Notes: a model not told the origin generated them from the sequence alone. DNA of 64,000 nucleotides from Defluviitalea raffinosedens (GCF_016908775.1 NZ_JAFBEP010000016.1:1-64000); one strand, 5' to 3'. Shown: positions 7,812 through 16,961, numbered from the stretch's first letter. Made by a program: numbers and translations.

Positions 7812-8526
7812 TATTCGTGCATGTGATATTATGGTTTGTGCCATGGCAAGAGAAATAAAAAATCATAACACAGTATTCCATGGAGTCTCTTCTCATATGC
7901 CTATGATTGCCATTCTTCTTGCTAAAGCCCTTCATGCTCCTCAGGCAGTACATCTTAATATTCCCGGCGGCGTAAATCCTGAAATGAAAGAATTGCAAAA
8001 GTATACCAGTGCAGGCAGTGCACTGATGACAAAGTCAAAAACATATCTTCCGTTGGCAGAGGTTTTTGATCTTTCCATGAGAGGTGGACTGGATATCGCA
8101 TTTTTAAGTGGTATTCAGTTTGATAACAGAGGAAATGTCAATGCATCAGTGATAGGAGACTACAATAAACCTAAGGTGAGGATGCCAGGGGGAGCAGGTA
8201 GTGCTGTACTGATCCCAACTGCAAAAAGGGCCATCATCTGGAGAACGAAACATGACAGACGCACTTTTGTGGAAAAAGTGGATTTTGTGACAACGAGAGG
8301 GAATGTAGATAAGATCATCACACCTTTATGCATATTTAAAATGTACAAAGGAGAACTGATCCTGGAAAGTATTCATCCAACATCCAGTATAGAAGAAGTT
8401 GCGGAAAATACAGGTTTTCCGATCCGATATATAGAAATCAAAACCACACCTCTTCCAACTGAAGAAGAACTAAGGTTATTGAATATTATAGATCCCCAGG
8501 ACTACAGAAACATTGAATTTGCATAA
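7804..8526 (+). CDS. CoA-transferase family I, beta subunit (glutaconate CoA-transferase B-like)
   Basis: A 240-residue partner of the preceding subunit, with FHGVSSHMPMIAILLAK at the N-terminus, SMRGGLDIAFLSGIQFD and the glycine-rich PGGAGSAVLIP. Glutaconate CoA-transferase uses a glutamate of the B subunit as the CoA carrier; the equivalent residue was not assigned here with confidence. The ATG at 7804 follows AGGGGGC and overlaps the end of the alpha gene; an earlier in-frame ATG at 7777 lies deeper in that gene and has no good site. Pairing and gene order support one enzyme. Confidence 0.84.
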   Translation: MDNIRACDIMVCAMAREIKNHNTVFHGVSSHMPMIAILLAKALHAPQAVHLNIPGGVNPEMKELQKYTSAGSALMTKSKTYLPLAEVFDLSMRGGLDIAFLSGIQFDNRGNVNASVIGDYNKPKVRMPGGAGSAVLIPTAKRAIIWRTKHDRRTFVEKVDFVTTRGNVDKIITPLCIFKMYKGELILESIHPTSSIEEVAENTGFPIRYIEIKTTPLPTEEELRLLNIIDPQDYRNIEFA

Positions 8527-8541
8527 AAATGAGGTGGTTAG

Positions 8542-9708
8542 ATGGGACAAGTGCATAGAGTAAATATGGTCAAAACGAATTTTTTTGGTTCAGGATCCAT
8601 CAATCAGTTGCCGGAAGAAGTAAAAAAAAGAGGTTACAAAAGAGCGCTTCTTATAACTGATCAATTTTTATATGAAAATTCCATAGCACAACAGGTATGT
8701 GACAAATTAAAAGAGGTAAATATTCATAGTTATATTTTTTACAAAGTAGAGCCAAATCCAACAGTAGAGTTAGTAGATCAATGTTTAGCTGTCGCTAAGG
8801 AGGTTAATCCTGATTTTTTAATTGCCCTTGGAGGTGGCTCTCCCATTGATACTTGTAAAGCAGTCAGTATTTTATTCACCAATGGAGGAAATATCGTTGA
8901 ATATGAAGGGGTTAATAAATCCCGTCAAAAGGGATTACCTATTGTAGCCATCAACACGACAGCGGGAACAGGCTCAGAAGTTACAAGTTTTTATGTGATT
9001 ACAGATAAAAAAAGAAATTCAAAGATGGTTATGGTAGATACGAACTGTATGGTGGATATAGCAATAAATGATGCAGATTTTATGGTATCCATGCCAAAAT
9101 CCTTAACAGCTGCAACAGGAATGGATGCTATGACCCATGCCATAGAAGCGGTGTTATCAAAAGAAGCAACCCCTTTCACAGATAAAGATGCCCTTTGGGC
9201 AATTACTACGATTTATAAATATTTGCCAAAAGCAGTTCAGGACGGCAGTAATTTGGAAGTCAGAGAAATGATGGCGTATGCAGCTTATACGGCAGGAATT
9301 GCTTTTTCTAATTCAGGTCTTGGAATGGTGCATGCAATGGCCCATTCTCTGGGCGGATTCTATAATCTTCCTCATGGAGTATGTAATGCAGTTTTACTGC
9401 CTTATGTGATGAAATTTAACGGCAAAGATCCAGGAGCCCAGGAGCCTTTTAGAAAAATAGCAAATGCTTTAGGTATAAAAGGCATGGATTGGGGAGGAGC
9501 CCAACGGGCAGTAAATGAAAGTATAAAAGAAATTCAGAAACTGAGCAGAACTGTGGGTATTCCTCAAAAATTAAGAGATCTCCAAAGAGTAGATCCAAAA
9601 GACTTCCCTGTTTTGGCAGAATTGGCTCTAAATGATACCTGTATGCCAAGCAACAGAATAACGCCTACGCTTGAGCAAGTCATAGAAGTATATAAGGAAG
9701 CATATTAA
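8542..9708 (+). CDS. Iron-containing alcohol dehydrogenase
   Basis: A 388-residue group III alcohol dehydrogenase. It has the nucleotide-binding motif ALGGGSPIDTCKAV, the iron-binding TAATGMDAMTHAIEA (Asp and first His) and HAMAHSLGGFYNLPHGVCNA (further His ligands). Family members with this layout include FucO (lactaldehyde reductase) and PduQ (propanol dehydrogenase). In this operon it would reduce lactaldehyde or propionaldehyde to 1,2-propanediol or propanol and regenerate NAD for the aldehyde dehydrogenase. It is the last gene before a strong terminator, so it closes the operon. No encapsulation peptide is obvious at its N-terminus. Confidence 0.9.
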   Translation: MGQVHRVNMVKTNFFGSGSINQLPEEVKKRGYKRALLITDQFLYENSIAQQVCDKLKEVNIHSYIFYKVEPNPTVELVDQCLAVAKEVNPDFLIALGGGSPIDTCKAVSILFTNGGNIVEYEGVNKSRQKGLPIVAINTTAGTGSEVTSFYVITDKKRNSKMVMVDTNCMVDIAINDADFMVSMPKSLTAATGMDAMTHAIEAVLSKEATPFTDKDALWAITTIYKYLPKAVQDGSNLEVREMMAYAAYTAGIAFSNSGLGMVHAMAHSLGGFYNLPHGVCNAVLLPYVMKFNGKDPGAQEPFRKIANALGIKGMDWGGAQRAVNESIKEIQKLSRTVGIPQKLRDLQRVDPKDFPVLAELALNDTCMPSNRITPTLEQVIEVYKEAY

Positions 9709-9743
9709 GTTCATAAGAGTTCCAACTTTATATAGAAAGTGAT

Positions 9744-9781
9744 AAAAAACAAGTCGGTTAGGGGAGACCGACTTGTTTTTT
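9744..9781 (+). terminator. Intrinsic terminator closing the microcompartment operon
   Basis: A perfect 15-bp stem (AAAAAACAAGTCGGT with its complement at 9767-9781), an eight-base loop and T-runs on both strands. It can also serve the converging azlD gene. Confidence 0.92.
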
Positions 9782-9845
9782 ATGTATTGTATATAAATAG
9801 GGAGGTAGTTGTAGCATTGTCAAATTAAATACTGATTATACATCC

Positions 9846-10148
9846 CTATATAAAAAATTCCAATAAATATACTAAAATGATTGAACTTACGGCTACTGTC
9901 ATCAGCCCTTTTTCGAAATAAGCCAGAATAAGCGCAATAACAAGTCCGGCAGCTGCTGAATAGATATGGCTGGTGGAATACAGAATATCTGGAAAAGTCA
10001 TAGCCCCCAATACAGCAAAAGGAACATAGAATAAAAACGAACGAATAAATTTTGACTGTAATTTTCTTTTAAATACTGCAATGGGTAAAACCCTTGGGAT
10101 ATACGTTACAATTGCCATAATGACCACGGCAGTAAAAGCATAGCTCAT
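9846..10148 (-). CDS. azlD: AzlD-family branched-chain amino acid transport protein
   Basis: A 100-residue membrane protein with about four hydrophobic segments and the family signature YIPRVLPIAVFKRK near the N-terminus. AzlD partners AzlC in export of branched-chain amino acids. The gene sits two bases downstream of azlC on the same strand, the usual arrangement, and converges on the terminator that ends the microcompartment operon. Confidence 0.88.
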   Translation of the reverse strand: MSYAFTAVVIMAIVTYIPRVLPIAVFKRKLQSKFIRSFLFYVPFAVLGAMTFPDILYSTSHIYSAAAGLVIALILAYFEKGLMTVAVSSIILVYLLEFFI

Positions 10149-10150
10149 GA

Positions 10151-10903
10151 CTAGACCTCCTCTTTTGGGAAGAATATGGCGCCGACGGTTGAAGCCACAA
10201 TGGTTGCAGCGATGATTCTAAAACCATCGGATATTTGACTGATGTAAGGGATCCATTTAAGGCACGAACTGATTAAGATGCCAGTGAGTACAACCATAAG
10301 AGCCGCCCTTGATTTTTTAGCCGTGGGAACCACTAAAGCTATGAACATGGCATATAGCGCGACCCCCATGGCGCTTTGAAGCTGTTCCGGAAGAATGGAG
10401 CATGCTATGGCTCCAACAGCAGTACCTAAAACCCATCCTAAAAATGGTCCGACAATCAGCCCCGACATAAACGGAAAAGTAAGTTCTTTTTCTTCCAGCG
10501 AGGCGACAGCAAAGGTCTCATCTGTGATGCCAAAAGCAATTATGCATCTTTGCAGCAGGGACATGCAGGGGGTAATTCTTTGAGATAAAGACAGAGACAT
10601 CAGCATATATCTGATGTTTATAATAAAGGTCGTTAAACCAATTTCAAATAAAGAAGCATTGGAAATAATTAAAGAAGTTCCTGCAAACTGTCCGGCGGAA
10701 GTCAGGTTTGATAAAGAAATAAAAATAGCCAGCCATACGGGGATACCTCCGTTAACAGCCATTAATCCAAAGGTAAAGGACACAGGAAAATATCCGAGGG
10801 CAATAGGAATACCCAGTTTGAATCCACGGGAAAAGTCATTGACCTGTTTGCTTTTATATTTTAAAGGCTGATCGATTTGACAGAACTGTTCTGCTGAATC
10901 CAT
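10151..10903 (-). CDS. azlC: AzlC-family branched-chain amino acid exporter
   Basis: A 250-residue polytopic membrane protein with the AzlC signature GFKLGIPIALGYFPVSFTFG near residue 26-45 and several further membrane helices. It is the main subunit of the AzlCD exporter. The start ATG has AAAGAGG upstream on the minus strand. The neighbour across the 160-bp divergent gap is a ferredoxin-like gene with no evident functional link. Confidence 0.9.
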   Translation of the reverse strand: MDSAEQFCQIDQPLKYKSKQVNDFSRGFKLGIPIALGYFPVSFTFGLMAVNGGIPVWLAIFISLSNLTSAGQFAGTSLIISNASLFEIGLTTFIINIRYMLMSLSLSQRITPCMSLLQRCIIAFGITDETFAVASLEEKELTFPFMSGLIVGPFLGWVLGTAVGAIACSILPEQLQSAMGVALYAMFIALVVPTAKKSRAALMVVLTGILISSCLKWIPYISQISDGFRIIAATIVASTVGAIFFPKEEV

Positions 10904-11064
10904 TTCTTTACCTCTTTTCTTTAAGTTTCTAATGATTTATTATAGCTTATAAAACTCAATAGTCAATCACAGATTCATCCTAAAAAGTGTAACATTTATC
11001 ACAGATTTTTATTTAATAACTGATATAATGTAATTATTAAAGAACTTAAAGAGGAGGTTTTGTA

Positions 11065-11799
11065 ATGATTAGAAAGATTATAAGCATAGATGAAGAAAAA
11101 TGTAATGGCTGCGGATTATGTGTCAATGCCTGCCATGAAGGGGCTATTGAATTGGTAGATGGCAAAGCAAAGCTGATTTCTGATGAATATTGTGACGGAT
11201 TCGGAGATTGTCTGCCCCAATGTCCTACCAATGCCATTACAATTATTGAGAGAGAAAGTAAACCCTATGATGAAGAACTGGTAAAGCAAAAAATGGAGGA
11301 AAAGAAAGCTAAAGTTAGCCCTAACCCCATGCCTTGTGGTTGTCCGGGTACAATGGCCAAGACCATTGAAAGGAAACAACTTTCAGTTAACAAAAAAGTT
11401 GAAGTTAAAGATGAAGTTCAGGTTAAACCTCAATCTGAATTAATGCAATGGCCAGTGCAATTAAAGTTAATTAATCCGGATGCAGCTTATTTGGATCATC
11501 CTCATTTGCTCATTGCAGCAGACTGTACAGCTTATGCCTATGCGAATTTTCATCAGGACTTTATCAAAGACCATATTACAATGATTGGCTGTCCTAAATT
11601 GGATGACAACGAGTATTATACACAAAAACTTACAGAGATCTTTGGTAAGCATCAGCCTAAAAGCATTACAGTCGTAAGAATGGAAGTGCCTTGCTGCGGA
11701 GGAATTGTCGCTGCTGTCAAAAAGGCTATGCTGCAATCTGAAACTATAGTAAACTACAGAGAAATTATAATTACCACAAACGGCGAAATAAAAGAATAA
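11065..11799 (+). CDS. 4Fe-4S ferredoxin-like protein with C-terminal domain of unknown function
   Basis: A 244-residue cytoplasmic protein. Residues 10-60 are a two-cluster ferredoxin domain: CNGCGLCVNACH, then CDGFGDCLPQCP, where the second cysteine of the usual CxxCxxC is replaced by Phe, a pattern common in this family. A linker with PCGCPGTM follows, and the C-terminal half has ADCTAYAY, MIGCPKLDD and PCCGGIV, cysteine motifs that may hold another metal centre. The function is unknown; an electron-transfer role is likely. AGGAGG precedes the ATG and a TATAAT lies at 11024-11029, but no good -35 was found. Confidence 0.8.
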   Translation: MIRKIISIDEEKCNGCGLCVNACHEGAIELVDGKAKLISDEYCDGFGDCLPQCPTNAITIIERESKPYDEELVKQKMEEKKAKVSPNPMPCGCPGTMAKTIERKQLSVNKKVEVKDEVQVKPQSELMQWPVQLKLINPDAAYLDHPHLLIAADCTAYAYANFHQDFIKDHITMIGCPKLDDNEYYTQKLTEIFGKHQPKSITVVRMEVPCCGGIVAAVKKAMLQSETIVNYREIIITTNGEIKE

Positions 11800-11812
11800 T
11801 AAGTTCTAAGAT

Positions 11813-11872
11813 GAATACTTCCGGGACAGAACCTTTCATTTTTATGAAATGGTTTATCAGGGAGTATTTTTT
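11813..11872 (+). terminator. Intrinsic terminator (long imperfect hairpin)
   Basis: An imperfect stem of about 25 bp, with AATACTTCC pairing to GGAGTATT and ACCTTTCAT to ATGAAATGGT, is followed by a run of Ts. It ends the ferredoxin-like gene. Confidence 0.7.
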
Positions 11873-12029
11873 ATATCATATGAGTGATTAAGTATAGTAA
11901 AAAGTGGCATAATAATAATAAGTTCGTTGAAACTGCCTATAAATTATGTTAGTATGGAATACGATAAATAAATATTATATTAATGATAGAAGTAATATAA
12001 TATAATGATTTTAAGGAGGGAAGGTATTT

Positions 12030-13676
12030 ATGGAGATGGAATTTAGTAATTTTATTCATGATATTATTGAAAAAGACTTAGAAGAAGGAGTATACGACAG
12101 AGTACATACTCGTTTTCCCCCGGAACCTAATGGATACTTACATATAGGGCATGCAAAAGCTATTTGGCTTGACTTTAGTACTGCCGAAAAATACAACGGC
12201 CTCTGTAACTTAAGATTTGATGATACGAATCCTACCAAAGAAGATATCGAATATGTTGAGTCCATTAAAGAAGATGTAAGATGGTTAGGCTTTGACTGGG
12301 AAGACCGACTTTACTATGCTTCTTCTTATTTTGATCAATTGTATGAGTTTGCGATTCAACTGATTAAGCAAGGCGATGCCTATGTGGATGATTTAAGTGC
12401 CGATGAAATCAGAGAATACAGAGGAACTTTAACGGAACCTGGGAAAGAAAGCCCTTATAGAAACCGTTCCGTAGAAGAAAACCTGGATCTGTTTATCAGG
12501 ATGAAAAATGGAGAATTCCCTGATGGTTCAAGAGTGCTTCGGGCTAAAATAGATATGAGTTCTCCGAATCTTAATATGAGAGATCCTGTGCTCTATCGCA
12601 TTGCCCATGTTCCTCATCATACCACCGGAGATAAGTGGTGTATTTATCCGATGTATGACTATGCACATCCTATATCCGATGCTCTTGAAGGGATTACCCA
12701 TTCAATCTGTACATTGGAATTTGAAGACCACAGACCTTTATACAATTGGGTTATAGAGAAGATAGGCTTTAAGAATCCTCCTAAGCAAATAGAATTTGCA
12801 AGGCTGGAAGTTTCCAATATGGTAACCAGTAAGAGAAAGCTTCGTCAACTGGTAGAAGAAAACTTTGTTGACGGCTGGGATGACCCAAGAATGCCCACTA
12901 TATCAGGGTTAAGAAGAAGAGGATATACTCCTGAAGCCTTAAAAGATTTCTGCCTTAAAACTGGTGTTGCAAAGAGTAAAAGTATTGTTGACATTGCATT
13001 TTTGGAACATTGCATTCGCGAAGATTTAAAACTGAAAGAACCCAGAGTAATGGCAGTATTGAATCCGCTTAAGGTAGTCATTACCAATTATCCTGAAGGA
13101 CAAATTGAAATGATAGACATAGAAAATAATCCTGAAAATCCTGAAATGGGCACGAGAAAAGTACCTTTTTCCCGCGTACTTTATATTGAAAGGGACGACT
13201 TCATGGAAGATCCTCCTAAAAAGTTCTTCCGCCTGTCTCCCGGAAAAGAAGTAAGACTTAAGGGTGCTTATTTTATTAAATGCGAAGAAGTTATTAAAGA
13301 TGAAAAGACCGGAGAAATCATCGAGCTTCACTGTACGTATGACCCGGCAACAAAAAGCGGAAGTGGCTTTGATGGCAGAAAGGTAAAAGGAACTCTCCAT
13401 TGGGTTTCAGCGGATCATGGAATCAATGCGGAAGTAAGATTGTATGATTACTTATATATAGAAGATGAAGCCGGAGGAGAACCAAAACTCAATCCCAATT
13501 CTCTTGAAATTTTAAGCAATTGTATTATTGAGCCTTCCATAGCAGATGCAAAACCCGGAGATAAGTTCCAATTCTTGAGACATGGCTATTTCTGTGTGGA
13601 TACAAAGTACACGACAAAAGAAAAATTAGTATTCAACCGTATAGTGTCTTTAAGAAGTTCCTGGAAGAATAACTAA
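12030..13676 (+). CDS. glnS: Glutaminyl-tRNA synthetase
   Basis: A 548-residue class I synthetase that charges tRNA-Gln. The HIGH motif is in [14 protein letters not shown] near residue 31-44 and the KMSKS equivalent reads MVTSKRKL near residue 270. GlnRS-specific sequence [14 protein letters not shown]-type regions and the C-terminal beta-barrel anticodon-binding domains are present and the length is normal. Most Clostridia use the amidotransferase route for at least part of their Gln-tRNA; GlnRS is nevertheless widespread in this group. TAAGGAGGG precedes the ATG. No T-box antiterminator motif was seen in the 230-bp leader. Confidence 0.95.
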   Translation: MEMEFSNFIHDIIEKDLEEGVYDRVHTRFPPEPNGYLHIGHAKAIWLDFSTAEKYNGLCNLRFDDTNPTKEDIEYVESIKEDVRWLGFDWEDRLYYASSYFDQLYEFAIQLIKQGDAYVDDLSADEIREYRGTLTEPGKESPYRNRSVEENLDLFIRMKNGEFPDGSRVLRAKIDMSSPNLNMRDPVLYRIAHVPHHTTGDKWCIYPMYDYAHPISDALEGITHSICTLEFEDHRPLYNWVIEKIGFKNPPKQIEFARLEVSNMVTSKRKLRQLVEENFVDGWDDPRMPTISGLRRRGYTPEALKDFCLKTGVAKSKSIVDIAFLEHCIREDLKLKEPRVMAVLNPLKVVITNYPEGQIEMIDIENNPENPEMGTRKVPFSRVLYIERDDFMEDPPKKFFRLSPGKEVRLKGAYFIKCEEVIKDEKTGEIIELHCTYDPATKSGSGFDGRKVKGTLHWVSADHGINAEVRLYDYLYIEDEAGGEPKLNPNSLEILSNCIIEPSIADAKPGDKFQFLRHGYFCVDTKYTTKEKLVFNRIVSLRSSWKNN

Positions 13677-13706
13677 ACAGTTTCCCGTGAGGAAGCTGTT
13701 TTTTTA
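13677..13706 (+). terminator. Intrinsic terminator after glnS
   Basis: The stem ACAGTTTCC / GGAAGCTGT (one G-T pair) with loop CGTGA is followed at once by seven Ts. It begins directly after the stop codon. Confidence 0.9.
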
Positions 13707-13740
13707 TTGTATAGGAAATCCTTAAGGATTTATACAATAA
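13704..13740 (+). repeat. Small palindromic element after a terminator (copy 1)
   Basis: TTATTGTAT with inner AAATCCTT pairs with AAGGATTT and ATACAATAA, leaving a three-base AGG bulge. A related hairpin follows the terminator at 27019-27053 and lies at 27052-27090. Both start in the T-tract of a terminator and end in AATAAAAAG. Confidence 0.6.
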
Positions 13741-13775
13741 AAAGCCTTCCGGGAAGGATGAAACTTGCGCACATT

Positions 13776-13828
13776 GAATTTTGTCGCCTTTGCCGACCGT
13801 GCCAGGAGAGGTTTCTTGGGCGAAATTC
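13776..13828 (+). other. GC-rich stem-loop in the glnS-nagA gap, possible structured RNA
   Basis: The 312-bp glnS-nagA gap is AT-rich except for about 13750-13825. There GAATT...TCGCC at 13776-13788 pairs with GGCGAAATTC at 13819-13828, enclosing about 30 GC-rich bases (GCCGACCGTGCCAGGAGAGG). It lies upstream of the nagA promoter and downstream of the glnS terminator, so it is not part of either mRNA as drawn. No known riboswitch signature was recognised. Confidence 0.3.
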
Positions 13829-13918
13829 TTTCTTGTATAAATTTAGGCAAAACATTTAGGGAATGATTTCTTGAAAAGATTTTTTATAAAATTATTCTCT
13901 TTGGAAAAGAATATATCA

Positions 13919-13947
13919 TTGAAAAGTTTTCTTTTTAAAAGTATAAT
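13919..13947 (+). promoter_or_regulatory. Sigma-A-type promoter of nagAB
   Basis: TTGAAA at 13919-13924 and TATAAT at 13942-13947 are separated by exactly 17 bp, 42 bp upstream of the nagA start. Confidence 0.8.
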
Positions 13948-13949
13948 AC

Positions 13950-13969
13950 TGGTATAGAACACTATACAA
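13950..13969 (+). promoter_or_regulatory. Probable NagR/GntR-type operator over the nagA start site
   Basis: TGGTATAGAACACTATACAA contains the palindrome GTATAG-N4-CTATAC and resembles the GGTATAGA half of NagR (GntR/HutC family) sites known in Bacilli. It begins three bases after the -10 box, a position where a bound repressor would block initiation. No nagR gene is in the window. Confidence 0.55.
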
Positions 13970-13988
13970 ATTAGTGAAAGGAGAGGTC

Positions 13989-15134
13989 ATGATGAAATGC
14001 TTGTATAACGGAAAGATTATTTTAAAAGACCAGGTTATCACAGGAAAAGCAATCATTTTTGATGAGCGTATTTATGATATTGTAGATGAAAATGAAGTAA
14101 GTATGATGGATAATCTGGAAAAAATAGATGTTAAGGGCAAATACATCTCCCCGGGATTTATTGATATACACATTCATGGATTTGATGGATATGATACGAT
14201 GGATGCCAGTGAAGAAGCTCTTAAGGCTATAAGCAAGGGCATAACAAGAAATGGGGTAACATCCTTTTTACCCACTACAATGACAATGTCTAAAGAAAGA
14301 ATCATCAGTGCCTTGGAAGCTATACGCCAATTCAAAGAAAAAGGAAATGACGGAGCGGAAATTATAGGGGTCAATGTGGAAGGACCTTTTATTAATAAAA
14401 AATTTAAAGGAGCTCAGGATGAACAGTATATCATCCCTGCGGACTTTGAAATCATTAAGGAATATAAAGATTTGATTTCATTAATTACAGTAGCACCGGA
14501 AACAGAAGGGGCATTGGAATTTATTAAAAAAGTTAAAAGGGAAACCAATATTGTTCTTTCCATGGGGCATACAGCAGCCACTTATGAGGAAGCTAAAGAA
14601 GGCATTATCAGTGGTATTAGCCACGTTACCCATTTGTTTAATGCTATGACCGGGTTGCATCATCGCAATCCAGGTGTAGTAGGAGCTGCTTTAACCCATG
14701 ATGTTACCTGTGAAGTGATCGCAGATACGATCCATATCCATTCTGGGTTATTTTCTATGATTCTTAAGACAAAAGGTATGGACAAAGTTGTATTGGTTAC
14801 TGACTGTATGTCTGCCGGAGGAAAAGAAGAGGGAGAATATGATCTGGGAGGACAAAAAGTTTTTGTTAAGGACAAACAAGCGAGACTTGCAGACGGGACT
14901 CTGGCCGGAAGTGTTCTCAATCTGAAAGATGCTGTATATAATGTGAATCAACATACAGATTTTACGATTCATCAGTTGGTTTCTCTCATCACTATTAATC
15001 CTGCAAAAATCCTTGGAGTGGACAAAAGAAAAGGCAGCCTTGAAATAGGGAAGGATGCAGATATAACAGTATTTGATGAAAATATGAATATTTCTTTGAC
15101 AATCGGAAGGGGAAAAATTTTATATGAAATTTAA
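13989..15134 (+). CDS. nagA: N-acetylglucosamine-6-phosphate deacetylase
   Basis: A 381-residue amidohydrolase that removes acetate from GlcNAc-6-phosphate in amino sugar catabolism and cell-wall recycling. Family marks seen are the metal-site HIHGFDGYDTMD, VNVEGPFIN, SMGHTAATYEEA, THLFNAMTGLHHR and the catalytic region VLVTDCMSAGG. The start is taken at the ATG at 13989, three bases after AAAGGAGAGG; the ATG at 13992 is almost as likely, and a GTG at 13974 lies within the ribosome-binding region. It overlaps nagB by 11 bp and shares its promoter and operator. Confidence 0.95.
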   Translation: MMKCLYNGKIILKDQVITGKAIIFDERIYDIVDENEVSMMDNLEKIDVKGKYISPGFIDIHIHGFDGYDTMDASEEALKAISKGITRNGVTSFLPTTMTMSKERIISALEAIRQFKEKGNDGAEIIGVNVEGPFINKKFKGAQDEQYIIPADFEIIKEYKDLISLITVAPETEGALEFIKKVKRETNIVLSMGHTAATYEEAKEGIISGISHVTHLFNAMTGLHHRNPGVVGAALTHDVTCEVIADTIHIHSGLFSMILKTKGMDKVVLVTDCMSAGGKEEGEYDLGGQKVFVKDKQARLADGTLAGSVLNLKDAVYNVNQHTDFTIHQLVSLITINPAKILGVDKRKGSLEIGKDADITVFDENMNISLTIGRGKILYEI

Positions 15135-15882
15135 TTTAGGTAATATACGCATTTATGTTGAAGCAAATTATGAAGCAATGAGCAAGAAGGCGGCTTATAT
15201 TTTATCCAGCCAAATTCGACTTGAGCCTCAAAGTGTGATCGGGCTTGCTACTGGGGGAACTCCTGTGGGCATGTACAAAGAGTTGGTTCGAATGCATAAA
15301 GAGGAGGATTTAGATTTTTCTGAAATCACTACTTTTAATTTAGATGAGTATTACCCAATTGCTAAAGATAATCCTCAAAGCTATTACTATTACATGATGG
15401 AAAATCTGTTCAATCATGTGAATATTGACTTGAGCCGAGTGCATATCCCCAATGGAATGGCACAAGATGTTGCTAAAGAGTGTGAAAACTATGAAACCAT
15501 GATTAGAAATGCCGGAAGGATTTCTCTTCAGGTATTAGGTATTGGCCCCAACGGCCATATCGGATTTAATGAACCCGATGCCCAATTAGAACCCTATACC
15601 CATTTGGTTGATTTAGATGAAAAAACGATTGAAGCAAATTCGAGATATTTTAATTCCAGGGAAGAAGTCCCAAAACAAGCGTTAAGTATGGGCGTTAAAA
15701 CCATTATGAGCGCAAAGAAGCTTATGCTTTTGGCCAGTGGACAAAATAAAGCAGAAATCATTAAAGAATCTATTATGGGAGGCATTACACCGGAGATTCC
15801 GGCATCATTTTTACAGCTTCACCCAAATGTAACGATCATACTGGACAAAGAGGCAGCTTCTGAAATTCTGCCATTATTATAG
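15124..15882 (+). CDS. nagB: Glucosamine-6-phosphate deaminase
   Basis: A 252-residue NagB that turns glucosamine-6-phosphate into fructose-6-phosphate and ammonia, after NagA. It shows LATGGTPVGMY, the catalytic-region FNLDEYYPI, GIGPNGHIGFNEP and the C-terminal FLQLHPN. Length is like short Bacillus NagB rather than the longer allosteric enterobacterial form. The ATG lies inside the end of nagA behind AAGGGGAAAA, so the two are translationally coupled. Confidence 0.96.
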   Translation: MKFNLGNIRIYVEANYEAMSKKAAYILSSQIRLEPQSVIGLATGGTPVGMYKELVRMHKEEDLDFSEITTFNLDEYYPIAKDNPQSYYYYMMENLFNHVNIDLSRVHIPNGMAQDVAKECENYETMIRNAGRISLQVLGIGPNGHIGFNEPDAQLEPYTHLVDLDEKTIEANSRYFNSREEVPKQALSMGVKTIMSAKKLMLLASGQNKAEIIKESIMGGITPEIPASFLQLHPNVTIILDKEAASEILPLL

Positions 15883-15906
15883 AAGGAACGGTTTTAACCG
15901 TTCCTT
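15883..15906 (+). terminator. Bidirectional terminator between nagB and corA
   Basis: A perfect 11-bp stem AAGGAACGGTT / AACCGTTCCTT with a two-base loop sits between the convergent nagB and corA genes, starting right after the nagB stop. Confidence 0.88.
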
Positions 15907-15908
15907 AT

Positions 15909-16856
15909 TTATAGCCATTTTTTTCTTTTAAAAATAACATAAAGAATAAGGGTCAGAAGAAACATGATGCCAAGACTTAAGGGATATCCATATTTCCAAT
16001 TCAGTTCCGGCATGTATTCAAAGTTCATTCCATATATTCCTGTAATTAGGGTCAGGGGAGCAAAAAAAAGAGCAAGTATCGTCAATCGGGTAACAATGTC
16101 ATTGGTTTGAGAAGTAAGAACAGATTCGTACAAATATAAGAGCTGGTCTCCCATCTCTTTCAGACTGGATAAATAGTCATAAAGCTTATTCATTCTGATA
16201 TCAATATTTTTAAAATATTTCAGATGATTGGGATTGATAAAGCCGTTTTCATTGACCAGAAATTGATCCCCGATATATAAAAGAGGTCGTAGGTATTTTT
16301 TTAACTGATTAATTTGCATTCTAATTTTGTTGATCTCAACGAACTGCTTTTTGTCGACATTCTTTATGATATCTAGCTCCAATCGCTGAAGCTTATCCTC
16401 TAAATGTTCTAAGGATGAAAAAAAATGACTAAGAATACGATCGAATATCCAGAAATAGATTCTGTTCAGTTCGTTGGCCGGGTTCTCCATCATGTTGATT
16501 TTTTGAGTAATATATTTTTCGATTTCATCAATAATTGTGCTTTTTGGTTGACCAACCAGGATAATATAATTAGAACCAATGTATAAATTGATTTCTTCAA
16601 AGAAAGTTTTGTCATCCAGAAAGTAAAAATAGTTTAAGCTTATAAAATCATAGTTTTCAAAGCTGTCAAAACGTATATTTTCATCAAAGGTTAAACATTC
16701 TTCGATCGTATTGGAATCGAAATGAAATATGGGTTGAAGCATTTGTATTTCTTTTGTTAAGCATAGAATAAAATAACTGTTGTCCTCATTGTACCAAGAG
16801 AGACTATCGGAAACATCTTTGAGAATTTTATTTTGAGTCAGATGATAGATATTCAT
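15909..16856 (-). CDS. corA: CorA-family magnesium/divalent cation transporter
   Basis: A 315-residue CorA. The large N-terminal cytoplasmic domain is followed by a long helix and two C-terminal membrane segments, the first ending in the selectivity motif YGMNFEYMP (GMN at about 276-278), then a short Arg/Lys-rich tail (KRKKWL). The family forms pentameric Mg2+ or Co2+ channels in the cytoplasmic membrane. It converges on nagB and shows no operon partner. Confidence 0.93.
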   Translation of the reverse strand: MNIYHLTQNKILKDVSDSLSWYNEDNSYFILCLTKEIQMLQPIFHFDSNTIEECLTFDENIRFDSFENYDFISLNYFYFLDDKTFFEEINLYIGSNYIILVGQPKSTIIDEIEKYITQKINMMENPANELNRIYFWIFDRILSHFFSSLEHLEDKLQRLELDIIKNVDKKQFVEINKIRMQINQLKKYLRPLLYIGDQFLVNENGFINPNHLKYFKNIDIRMNKLYDYLSSLKEMGDQLLYLYESVLTSQTNDIVTRLTILALFFAPLTLITGIYGMNFEYMPELNWKYGYPLSLGIMFLLTLILYVIFKRKKWL

Positions 16857-16961
16857 TCCTTTCCTTCTTTCAAAAGTATTTTTAAAGGTTAAAAGGAAAT
16901 TAGTAATAGTTTGACCTGCCGGAAAGGAAATTATTAATGTAGAAACTTGGATTTAAAAAGT

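Noticed and set aside
11800-12029. T-box leader before glnS
   Set aside because: No conserved T-box sequence (AGGGTGGNACCGCG) is present; only a terminator and AT-rich DNA were seen. The same applies upstream of asnS.
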